Of a stretch of DNA of 64,000 nucleotides, positions 23,996 through 36,500 are shown in pieces; within the stretch, counting starts at the first letter, position 1, and every line of letters starts with the position of its first letter. The translations under genes and the position numbers were made by a program. This DNA comes from Ophiura sarsii (Eukaryota > Echinodermata > Ophiuroidea > Amphilepidida > Ophiuridae): contig CM069449.1 of the NCBI GenBank assembly GCA_035610835.1, forward strand, positions 7,996,404 to 8,060,403, read 5' to 3'. Under the pieces are notes generated by a model. That model saw nothing but the letters and a program-made list of their open reading frames with translations. It was not told the origin of the DNA and did no database searches.

Positions 23996-24596
23996 TTAAT
24001 CAAGGCTCTCCCCGGTATTATGGTCTGTTCCAAACGAAGTGGTTGTTCCGCGATCATCAACGAGCTCTGCTGCCATGTCAACCCGTGGTAGTATAGAGGT
24101 ACCCGGTGGAGTACACAGAAACATGTCATCTGGTGGTAACTTGGTTGGGGATTTCGGTGGACCACGTGGTTTTTGATGACCACCGGTGGAAGGTGACGAA
24201 TTGCCTTGCCGGCTGCTGTTGCTGCTGTTAGCGCCGGAGAAAGTCGATGTGATTGTGTTCCTGACATCAGCTTGACCCACCGTGAAAAATAGGAATATGA
24301 AGACCCCTTGGAGAGAGTTGAACACACAAAATAGCCCTTGGAATGCAACAGCTGCTTCATCGATCGCTAGGAACCCGAACACCCAGGTGAGACCGAGTAA
24401 GCAAGCGACAGCTACGCTGTTGCGGAAGCGACTGATAGTCTGCTTCCTGTCATCGCTACTTCTCGCCCTTTCTCCTGGTCGCCTTCGAAAGATGCTTCGC
24501 AGGACCAGCGCGAACGATATCACATTGTGGACGATGACGAGACCAATTGGCAGAAGAATAGCAAAGTAGACGACGGGACCTACGGACGGAAAACAG
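23996..24596 (-). CDS. aGPCR exon L: helices 5-7 and cytoplasmic tail
   Basis: The last coding exon (acceptor CTCCACAG, phase 2) encodes the loop 2 cysteine (CFPSVGPVVY), helix 5 (FAILLPIGLVIVHNVISFAL), a basic third loop (RRRPGERARSSDDRK), helix 6 (VACLLGLTWVFGFLAI) and helix 7 (FCVFNSLQGVFIFLFF). A Ser/Pro/Gly-rich tail of about 80 residues ends at the stop codon at 23996-23998. Confidence 0.94.
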
Positions 24597-27500
24597 CTGT
24601 GGAGAGAAAAAAGAATGTGTCATTATCGCATAGTCTTTAAATTTCTAAACATTTCTGTGGTTGCCTTAAAAAGCTTTGATCGTATCTAATTTCTTTCTTA
24701 TTTGGCCAATTACAAACTAATCAAACGACATTAATTAGCAAGGTATGCATTGTTTGATTATTCCGTTGAAAAAATCAGGACTGAATTAAACATGGTTTCA
24801 GTCCCATCTACAGGCTGTCCCAGACTGATTAATTAGTACCATCAAATCCAAAATGACTTTTTTTCAGCATGACATAAACAAAAAACAACATGAAAATCAA
24901 TCTTGTAAACAAATTTGGAATATTAATTAGTATTATAGGTCATAAAAATCAGACTTATCAAACTGAAGATACTAGTACTAGTAAGGGATGGTAATAATCA
25001 TCTTTAACCTATAAGCAACGTACGAGTACTATTATAAACCTATGTTTTATTTCCTCGCCTTATTATTTCCCCCGAATCATTTGTGATTTAATATTTATAC
25101 TTATTAACCTTAACTACCTAAGTGTATTTTTGAAAATTAAACATATCAGAAGAGAAAAAAGGGTCAATTTGTTGTGGGAAAGATCACTCTTCCTCCGCAC
25201 CGGGTGTCGAACCCGGGCCGCCGGCTTGGAAGGCGGACACCTAACTGGTTGCGCTAACGAGGGGACTTTTTCGAGACCATTTGATAGCTCGCCGGATCGT
25301 GCCACGAGATAGACTCGTGAAACACGCGATACAGTAGATATTTTATGTTGCCATTTGTGGCCTGTGGGAAAGTTAGGGTTATTAAAAACCCGTTTGTAAC
25401 AATTAAACGATTAATGTTGTTACTACGTTTTTTGGCAAATTTGGAGGGATTTTTAATGTTGGTTCTCATTGTACTTACTAGTGCTCATTCCTGTAGTACT
25501 TAAATCCTGCGCCCACTGAAATCCCTACTATAACCACTGGTATTCCTTCAAACAGTAAGCAAATACAAAATACACGTTATTATGATCATCAGATTGTTTT
25601 AACAGATTTAAACCATTTCCCTCTACAATATCGTAACAGAAAGCGACAGTAATATATATGAACTTTGCCGTCGTTTTTTTATACAAAATTCACTTTAAAT
25701 TTCAATTAATTTGTAATCATACCAACACAAATTCGAGTTACAAAGCAAGGCGAGAAAACAAAGTTTATATTCTCTATCGATTTATTGCACGACATGCTTT
25801 TCATTCCATTGATCATATTCATTTTACCTAGGTCTAATTTGGATTGTTCAAAGAACAAATTGCCATGAAAAATTCTAAATTTGACCTCGTGAGTCTCTAA
25901 TATCCTCTTTCAGGCATTCGATATTTTGTATATAAACAAAGATTTTGTGTCTTCAATCTTACGTATATTTTGTCATAATTTGTGCATAGTGTGTTGCACC
26001 GTGCACGTCAATGGGAAGCTGATGTATTCATCATTGCGGTGATACCAAATGTGTAGCATTGTTACTGTGCTCAGCCTCTTGATTGAAAATATGGAGAGGT
26101 CTCAATGTGAAGTGGTGAATGCCAAAATGACCACTAGTTTGTTAGTAAAACGTCAAAATAGTATGAGGTTGACCTCGCGTAAAAGTACGCGAGGTCAACC
26201 ACACAATCAAAACGGTGACAAGGACATCCGTGGAGCAAAACACGTCAGCTGGACCTCACGGCTCTTATTGGTTAGCGGAATTTTGTGAGTTTTCAAGCAT
26301 GCGCAGTGAGATGATCGGAGTGCGCCCGCGTATGTCGGACTGTGGCCAGGGAGATATGTGCCGTAGGTCCATTACTGTACGCTGTAGTTATCAATGTAAC
26401 ACTTCATTGAACAGACGACAGAATTGTTCTTTTGAGCACGAAATAGTGGTGAATTGGGCACATTTTCAAAGAGACCTTCCCACATTCCACAAGCAGTTGG
26501 CTAAGCACTTAACAAGTGTTACAAATGATATAGTTGGAAAGAGGAACACATCAGTTTTTATCATTGATTTGAAGCACAATATGAATATATCAAGAAATAT
26601 CCGAAAAGTTGGCGATTGAAAACAATTCCGAACTTATTTGTGAGGAGTTAAAAACTTACCCCACGCAGCCAACCCAGATATGAGCACGAATCGGGAGGCC
26701 TCCGGATCAAAGACCCGCACCAGTTTGATATAGATGTACCTGGCTTCTACGGCCATCCATGCCACTGTAGTTAGGGTAAAGTAGTGAAGAAGTGCCGCGG
26801 AGAATATACAGGTGGCCTGGGGGCATGTCCGGTCAATGGCCACAAGGAAAACCAGATAGATACCAATGAGAGATAGGCATAGGTTTATCAGAATGTTGCG
26901 AGCTTTTTTACGCAGGCGTCTGTAGTAAACCATACATGATATTGATATGTTAATAGTAGGCCTTCTACTATACTAGTAGTAGTTCAACTCAGATTGAATT
27001 GATATTCGTAAATACATTAATGCATTACGTTAATGAGTCTTGAATATCAAGAGGTCTTGATCATGTTAATTAATATAATGCAAGATATAAGATGAGATTC
27101 GAGAAATCCAACATACCGTCTATTTGGAGCACCGGCGGTACAACAAACTAAACCCCATACGACAAAATATCATGACCTCGTGAACAAATCTACACGTATT
27201 AATTAATAAATTAATCGAAATATGACATGCCCAAGTGAAATTGCGGGTAAAAATATATAGTTTACACAGGTGCAAAGGCTAACAGCGGCTGGATTTTCTT
27301 GTTGAAACTAGATTGATGTGTTTTACTATTTCAGGGCCCTGTTTCATAAAGATCAACTTAAGATTAATCTTAAGTTTATATACAAGTTAAGTAAAGTTCC
27401 TGTTATATTCTTCTTAAGTTAAGAATAAAACTATTCTTAGGATAAGAAGAATATTTACCTTAGAACTTAAGAAGAATTCCTTAGTACAGTTAAGATAGCC

Positions 27501-30500
27501 TCTGACCTCTTCATAAGAATAATCATGATAATAAGAGGTCAGAATTTAAGAAGAATTTTCAGGATTTAAGAAGAGTTAATTCTTCTTAGGCCAAGTTAAA
27601 TAAATATCATGTTTCTCGTCCGGACATTTTTCAAAAGTCGGTGAGGGGGGAAGTTACTATTTACTTTACTATTTTTGATATTTTTGCGGGTGTTTTTCCA
27701 AAATGGCCGTGCGGCAGTGGCACACGCACGATTTGCCATGAATCCACAATATTAAAAATAATAAGTTTACTATGTAAACTGCTCAAAAAAAATTTGGTAA
27801 TTATTTTTCAATCACAATTTTTTCAAATATCGCGAGATATGTTCATTAAGTTTTATATATCCATATAAAGCTGATGTGTTCATCTTTACAACGATAACAA
27901 ATTTAAAGCAATCTCTTGCTCCAGTGCTCAGCTACTTGCCTGAGAACATGCGGAGGGCACAATCTGAAAGTGCCACAATCAACACTATATCGTGCTCAAA
28001 AGAACATCTTTGTCGTCTGTTCAATGAAGTGTTACATAGACCACTACAGTTTAGTGTGATGATCTATTGATTTTTAAGCACAAAATAGTGTTCATTTTGG
28101 CCCTTTCAGATTGCGACCTCCCCATGTTCTCAAGCATGTGGCTGAGCACTGGAACAAGGGATTGCTTCAAATTGGATACCATTGTAAAGATGAATACATT
28201 ACATCAGCTTGTAAATGATATATTACGCTAAATGAACATATCCCGAGATATTTGAACAAATTGTGATTGAAAAAACATTCCAAACTTTTTTGAGCAGTTT
28301 AAATTCTACCCGATACCATGGTTATACCGTTGTAATAATAAAAGAATGTGATCATGGTGATACAGGAGTAATTTTTATCGAATTTGTAAATCGTAAAACC
28401 AGGTTGTTGGGGTTTTTTTTGGTATTTTTAAATAGTAAATAGTAAAAATATTGATGCGGCGTCCAAAATTGATTTTCGCGGGGACGAGAAACATGGTTTA
28501 ATAATTTGGCCTTAAATTCAACTTTAAGAAAAAGTTTATTTTTTTATGAAATAGGCCCTGGTTAATGATATGCTTTTCGTGAATGTTTAGACAGAGTCGT
28601 TCCATCAATACTTACACACAGAAAACACTATGTAAAAAATTATGTAAATATAGAACTCCATAATTATTATGTAAGAGTTTACATAAAACATGTAATATAT
28701 ACCCAAGCTTGTGTAAATTCCTATGGAAAAGCTTAACACAACTGTTTACATAGTATTATGGAGTTCTATTTTTACACAGATTGTGTATTTTTTACATAAT
28801 TTGTGTAATTTTTTTACATAGTGTTTTCTGTGTGTAGAATACTCAAAACACCAATTGAACCGATATGGATTTATATTCATGTACAGAGCTATGATGTGTT
28901 TCTGAAAATGTCTCATCTAAAAACATATTATTCTTTTTATCAAAAACATACAATATGGTGATCTGGTTTCTCGGTGAAACCGGGCGGCCTACCCCGCGGG
29001 ATTTACACCACCACCTTTTGAACTAGCGGTTCCGACATACCTAAACACTGCAAATATAGCAACGGTAATAGAAAGTGCAGCTATTGACAGCCCGCATCCA
29101 ATCTGGCTCAGAATATCCAAAGCTTCACTTAATACTGCTTTCTTCCCATGATACTGCAACAAATTGACATTTTGAAGAAAAAAATGATTATCAATTGACC
29201 TTAAATTAATTTGCTTATGTAGCTGGCGGTACACAATTCCTCTGGGCCGTACTAGAATAAGAATTAGAATTGCCAATACTATATGCCTTGTAGTATCCCA
29301 ATCAAACCTTATTGTAATGGTATGTATGGTCGTTCCACATTTTCAGCAATTCGAAAGTACGAAACAGAACTCTTTAATACCAGCTACAATATAGTTACTG
29401 TCAATAGTGACCAGTCACTCACGAGTTGAACTGAAGTCAACTGACAGATATCTTGGTCTTTTAGGTCACGTGATCTGGATATAGGACGGGAAGGGTGAAC
29501 AAAAAACCATTCCCCTCCCCATAGTGCACAACTACGTAGTACCTTTCCCCTCCCCTTGGTGCTCATACGTAGGCTATAAGAGACTTGTACTTAAGACTTC
29601 TACGATAGACGTCAAAGTTAAACATTTGTTTTGCATCACCAAAGGAACAAGCACCAATGATAATTGAACTAAACCTTTGCAAATGTTTCCATAATAATAT
29701 AGAAACAATTGCATTAGTTGTATAGTGATGCAAAATATTACTTTTTCGACTATCGTATAAGTCTTACGTACAGGTCACTTATATGTATGAGCCACACGTA
29801 CTAGTTTTGCAGTGTTCCCTTAGTAGTGTTATAAAATACGTTGGTTTGACGACACAATTATTTTCTAAGAACGCTCATGCCTATAGCGCTGAGCATACTC
29901 CACATCGCTCTTTGCGCTCCCCCGTAACACATGCGTAGTAGCTCCGCCACAACAAAATTACACAACCTGATTGGAAAACTGTGGTCAACGCTTGCGTTCA
30001 CACCTTGTTGAAGCGTTGTCGTGGTTGTGGAGTATGTTCAGCGCTTAAATCACTATGACAACGACCGTCTGCAACCTACCACGAGTACAGCGAAATTTGT
30101 AAGATGGTCACATTCACACACGGGTCGCCCTTTCTCGTTAACCCCACCGTGTCGGCATCCTTCCTCAGACCAGTCCCCGGCTTCTCCTTCTAGATTAAAG
30201 TCCCAGGAAACGCACATCGGTTCGGAAGACGGGTGGTTACAGTAATCCTAGAAAAGTATAGACATTGATAAAAACCACAACGCCCACCTCTCGGTGCAGT
30301 GCACCGAGATGTGGGCTCACAATTAGATAGTGAGGATAGATAGTCCTGTTAAATGGAAAGTAATAATAAAGGTTCGAATCCCCATCGTCTTCAACGTAAC
30401 GTATACTATTGTAAGGCATAGTAACATTTTCCACGCGACAGTCGTTAGACGACAGTTCCAAAATTTCACAAAATGTTTCAAAATGTCAAAATTATTCAAT

Positions 30501-33500
30501 ATCATTACCATGGAATCACCATGAGAAATGCATTAAAATAAGTACATAATCATGCCTATTATTAGTTCAGCAATTATTGAGATAGACTTAGACTGACAAA
30601 TCGGAAAGGGTTTCTGAAAAATATGTTTTGTATATGCATGGCAAAACTAACAGCCGCGTAGAAAGCGTTAAGCTGCAAGACTATACCAATTTCGAGATTA
30701 GTACTTTAGATTATGTCCTAAATAATGTAAAAGATGGCTAAATAAGGGCACCGCGAGTAAAGAGCGTTGTACTTTAATAACGTTTTTTTATCAGCTTACC
30801 CGAGATTGGTCTTCGGGAGCCTCGACTTCCGGTATTTCTATATCGTTCTCGATGACAACAGGATCGGGTAGTTTGCTAGTATCAACGTTGTCCCCATTGA
30901 CCGTAGCCGATAAAATGACGCCCTCAACATCCAAGGAGTATTCAGCTGCTTTTCTAGACGGGAACAGAAAGTCATTTCTGTACGCCACGAAAATAAATTT
31001 CAAGTCATCGCTTGCTGCAAATAAGAGAAGATTATGCAAATGAATTACGAAGTTACTTTGAATTTCTGAAATTTCGATTTCGATTTCGTATCTATTAATG
31101 TACAACGGTTTGTGAGTCTGTTGTATACAGGTTTTTTTGCAGAAAAGGGTTCAATGAATCCAACCATGATAACGAAATTGACCATTTTGGAAAAAAATTA
31201 TAAAAAACATGTTTTTGACCCATTTTAGGTTTGGAAAAGATAACTCAAAATATATTTTGTTAAATTTTGTTATACTAGTTTTAGGATAATCCTGATAACA
31301 TTCCCAGGAGTGTTTTCAAAAAGAAAATTAATATCTTACTTATTTTTTGAATTATAGACCAAAAAGTGCCAAAAAATGTGATTTTTTTTTGTTACCGCCA
31401 AAATCATGAAAATCACATCTTTGGGAAAAAAACACATTTGTTGGCACTTTTTGGTCTATAACTCAAAAAATAAATAAGATATTAACAAAATTTAAAAAAT
31501 CACTCCTGGGGAATGTTATCAGGATTATCATAAAACTAGTATATTTTGAGTTATCTTTTCCAAACCTAAAATGGGTCAAAAAAACATGTTTTTTATAATT
31601 TTTTCCAAAATGGTCAATTTCATTATCATGGTTGGATTCATTGAACCCTTTTCTGCAAAAAAAACTATACGTTTATAAGATTAAATGAATATTGAAGAAG
31701 TTACGGCAGTTTTACGGAGACTGTACCTGAGAGTCCTCACCCCCTTAACGCGTAGACTTACATGAAAAAGATGACACCGTGTCCTGAGATACGAAAATAA
31801 ATGCAGTCAGTTCGGCATCTTTTATGCCACCTTCTTCATAGAAAGTCCTGATGGAATTGTTTGTGAATTCCTCGGCCGAATCTGACAGCGATCCAAAGCC
31901 AATCCCAGTGATGTCACTTCTGTTCATCGTGGATGGATGCAATGAGATGCCCTGCACGGCAACGTTGGATTCAACAACGTAGACTTGGTCGTTCTGTTGC
32001 AGGGCTAAGGACACCTGCTTTTCTACCGATAGGGTGATACGAGATACGGAAGCGTTGGTTTCGTTGGCGGGAGGCACTGGACTCTCGTCGGCGTTGAGAA
32101 GGTGGCTGACGGCCTGGACTACCGAATTCGTGATCTACAAGAGATAGGTTAATATACCATTTCAAATTGAGATCGGAAAACATCGGTAAAAATGGTCACG
32201 TGGACTAGGTGCGTAATGCGTTCTTCGCAACGGTTGATCGCATTCATAACATTGGTTGTCCACCTAGTGGCTTATTATGTTTACATACGAGCGTACACTC
32301 ATGAGAAGTAAAACTAGTAGCGAGACTATTTTGTTTTTATCATCAATGTCGTCGATACCGGCAACTTCAAATGTTTCGAGCAAAAGTTAAATTGTGAAGT
32401 TATTCCCCAGAATCGCTTTAATGTCACCGTTTTTAATACTGAAACATCGCAGAATACAACTTTGTGAGGAAGACAATCTTTCACCAACACCAGCGTAATC
32501 CACGGGTTATTAAAGATACCAGGTGAAAACACGTTTGTATTTTTCTGTGGATAACTCGCGAGTCATCCACAGATGCCAAAAACACACTCGGCTAAACGGA
32601 AACATTCGGAAACGATCGTATATTTTCGGATTTGAAAGGTCTATAATACAGGAGTGTGATCAGGGTATGAAAGACTGTCAAACTCACAAGGAATCAATGG
32701 AGTGGTGTTCCAGGTGCATGGTGAAGGGGCACTTTTAATTGGGTATTGATGTACGACATAAAGGGTCGAACCAGGCGGCATTTTGGGGGAACTCATTCAA
32801 CGCCAAGAACTGAATATGTATCCAAAGCTTTCGGGTTACGGAGCTGCAGAATTTTACCCATTTGTGAATTTTAATTGAAATAGGGCGGAGAGGTTGTGGA
32901 ACAGAAACATGCTGCCAATATGTCCTCATAACAAGGGCCCTATCATACAAGGATAACATGGCGAATTGTGCCGAATTTCGGAAATAATGGCAAATTGCGC
33001 GGAGAAAACTGCATGGCCAATTGCACGGAATTGTAAATCATTAGATGTTAGCAGGTACATTGATGACACTGACCTGTTCAGAGCCAATTCCAATTTGTAC
33101 GACATCGTTTAAAACATTGGCGACATTTTGTACTTCTTCATCGGTTAACACTCTCATATCAGTATTTTCGAGCGTCTCTACCAAAACACTGGCTACTTCT
33201 GCAACGTTTTCATCTGAGACATTGACCTGAAAATATAAACGGTACCAACGACAAATTATTGAAATAAGTACTCGTTTAAAAACCTCGAGTATATAATATG
33301 TAAATACAAAAACGTGTAAATATCATGTACTGGCAATCAAGGTATATTTACGTTTGTAGTTAAAAAGTGTACAGTCGTGCCAATACTTCAGAACAGATGG
33401 GCACAAGAACTGACAAGGTCACCAAAATGGGACGATATTTGAACAATATTTTTGAAAAAGAGAGAACATTGGCACAGAGTTCAATTACAAATTATTATAT

Positions 33501-36500
33501 ATAATCATCGCTACCAAATCAACCGCATATAAATGGAAAAAGGCGAACTCACCAAATTGTTTCGAGTGCAACACGTCAGTTGATTATCTACATTAATTTA
33601 TTGCCTGTCTATTGTCAAATAGACATTTGGGATCGTTTTAACAGATTTATGTTTTCTAACAATATTCCATGTCCAGAGATATCGTTAAAAATCATTGTAC
33701 TTGGTTATAAACCAGATAATCAAAATGTATTGAATGTAATGCTAAATAGAATGATTAGTCTGGCGTCGTTCACTTTGTATAGATCCAGACTTTTCAAGAT
33801 CACTGATAATAAAAAAAACGTTGATGCACTTAAATGGTTTCTATAAGAATTAAGACGGAGAATTAGTATCTTGAGACATAGTGAAAATGTGTGACATAAG
33901 ATTGGGAAAAGCCTACATAGCACAGAGTAAATAGTAGGTTTTGATATTTTTCTTGTAAAGTACATGACAGCCCATGTTGGTATTGTTTTGTTTGTCAACT
34001 CATCTGCGAAGGTCATGTACCGTTGATGATCATGAGCAAGCTATCTTCAAGCTAATGATAGTTGGTGGTACAAGCTGTTCGGTGGTAGACTCATGTTTTG
34101 TTCATATGTGTAACTTCTTGATATTAGTTTATATAATGTATAGAATATAGATATGAATGAAAAAATTAAAATGGAAAGAAGAAGAACCCTCCCCCACCCC
34201 CCCCCCCCCCCCAAAAAAAAAACACGTATATATGATGAGCCTACAAATATCATTATTGGTAAAAATGGCGGATGGCCGACAGTGTATTTTAGGTTAACCC
34301 CTTCAATTCACTAAAATGTCCCGAAACAATGATTAATTACGATTTTTTTGCGAGTTTGCTTTACAAATTGTACATGGAATGTTAAGGAAAGTGTACTTCT
34401 GGTACCTGGCTTGGCAGGCATCCAGACAAACAATGGAATAAAAGAGTATGTCCTATAATAACTTATGGGTGCACTCTGTTTGTCAACCGGTTGTTTACAT
34501 TTCCTATGTGTCAATGGATTACCTGAGACAGTTGAACTAAATCAATGCACGAATTGTTGGTAGCGAGAGAAGAATTCACTCCTGCGCAAGCTGTGTTTCA
34601 AAACAAAAATACAATGCGATATGATTAATAATGATATTATACTGAATACTATTAGTTTAACCAGGGACAATAAAATAAAGGGACTAGAAACGGCATTAAC
34701 CACTAATTGTATCGGTACTGATATCATATTATCATGCATATAACATGCGAGTTGCGGTGATGTTTTTATTGAAGGAACTCAAACGTTGCCCTAAACCTTT
34801 CGAAGGAGAATCACAATACCATTTTCGTAATTATTCAATAAAACTGTTAAGAGTAAGTCATATCTTTGAGAAAAATGTTATAATATAAGATGTAGGAAAA
34901 AATGATAAAACAAAACTAATTAATATTTTTATTGGAATGTATACTCTGTAGACATTTTTCCCTATTAATTTGATAGTGAAATCGTTTGGAAAGTGATGGT
35001 CTTTGATGATTTTATTGGCATTTCTAGAGTGTAGTATATAGTTTAGCAGGAAAATATATAGGCTTCATTCGTATCAAGCAAGGCACACAACGAGCCGTGC
35101 CGTATGAATGTACTGAGACTCGTACCACGGTCTATTGGTGAATGTATGTATGCTTGCTTATTCTACTGTCCCTAGTTTAACACATAATTGCAAACCTTAA
35201 AACTCTTAAAAACACAATCACCCATACTTCTTGTTATTCCGGGCTCATTACGAAGACTCCTTCGTTTTTTCTGCTAATTTGTAAATAATCCTTCTCCTTA
35301 GTGTGATATAAAATGCGCGTTTCGTTTACTATTCTGAGATGAAAGGTTTCTTTATTTAGTCTCATCCCACATTACATACAATATAAACGCATTCGAAACT
35401 AAAACAAAATGTATTTAAGATTAATCTTACGAATAACTTCTAGAAAGCTTTGGTCAAATCTGGACAAATCAAGATGTGTCGGCCCCTTGAAGACACACCA
35501 GTAGAAACCACCATCGCTATAGTTGACGTTGTTTATCTAAATGACAAGAAAATAAATGTATGGTCACCATGGGGACGAGGAGAAGGGTGTGGATTAGAGA
35601 AGGAGAAGAGAGAAAAGAGGAATAGGAAGAGATAGAGATAGAGAAAGAGAAAGAGAAAGAGAAAGAGAAAGAGAAAGAGAAAGAGAAAGAGAAAGAGAAA
35701 GAGAAAGAGAAAGAGAAGAGGAAGGGGAAGGGGAAGGGGAAGGGGAAGGGGAAGGGGAAGGGGAAGGGGAAGGGGAAGGGGAAGGGGAAGGGGAAGGGGA
35801 AGGGGAAGGGGAAGGGGAAGGGGAAGGGGAAGGGGAAGGGGAAGGGGAAGGGGAAGGGGAAGGGGAAGGGGAAGGGGAAGGAAGAAAAGATAAAGATGAG
35901 AAGAAGAAAAGAGAGGAGACATGAAAAAAGGAGAAAGAACAAAACAGATTATGGAAAAGAGGTTTGGGAAGAAAAAGAGAGGAGAGAACAGAGGAGGAGG
36001 ATGAGGCGGTGGCGGCAAGCGGGAGATGGTAGAGGAGGAGGAGGAGTAGGATGAAATATGAAGAAGAAAGAAGAATAAAGATATGAAAGGAGGGGCTCAA
36101 CAGATTGAAAACGCGAAGGAGACGATTCAAAAGGAAAAGAAGGATAACAAAGAGGCAAAGAACATTCATAATGGATGAGATTGTAATAACTCTACCTCAA
36201 AAGCACCGCCAGGAAAACCAGATGGATTTAGAACAAATGTAAACTTTTCTTCTTCTATGTCTACACCATCTACATCAAAGATCGTTGTCGTCAGATCCCC
36301 TTCTGATCTCTCTGCTATTTTCACAGCTGTGTCTAGAGTACCTTTTCCGAACTGCTTGTAAACCTGTGCAGTGCAACAACCGAGTGATTTAGTCATGAAA
36401 TATTTTAAATGTATCGTTAGGCTTATTAACCATTACTCCCAAGGCGTGTTTCTAAAAACACTCTAGGGGAGAAAATGGGTCAAATTAGGGTCGCCTGCGT

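Noticed and set aside
24282..24569. Plus-strand ORF of 95 codons
   Set aside because: Antisense shadow of the receptor exon encoding helices 5-7.
25195..25266. Functional tRNA-Gly(TCC) gene
   Set aside because: Good A and B boxes but mismatched acceptor and anticodon stems; kept only as a tRNA-derived remnant.
35517..36169. Phe-Pro, Leu-Pro and Ser-Pro repeat ORFs up to 191 codons
   Set aside because: Translations of the purine hexanucleotide tract inside a receptor intron.
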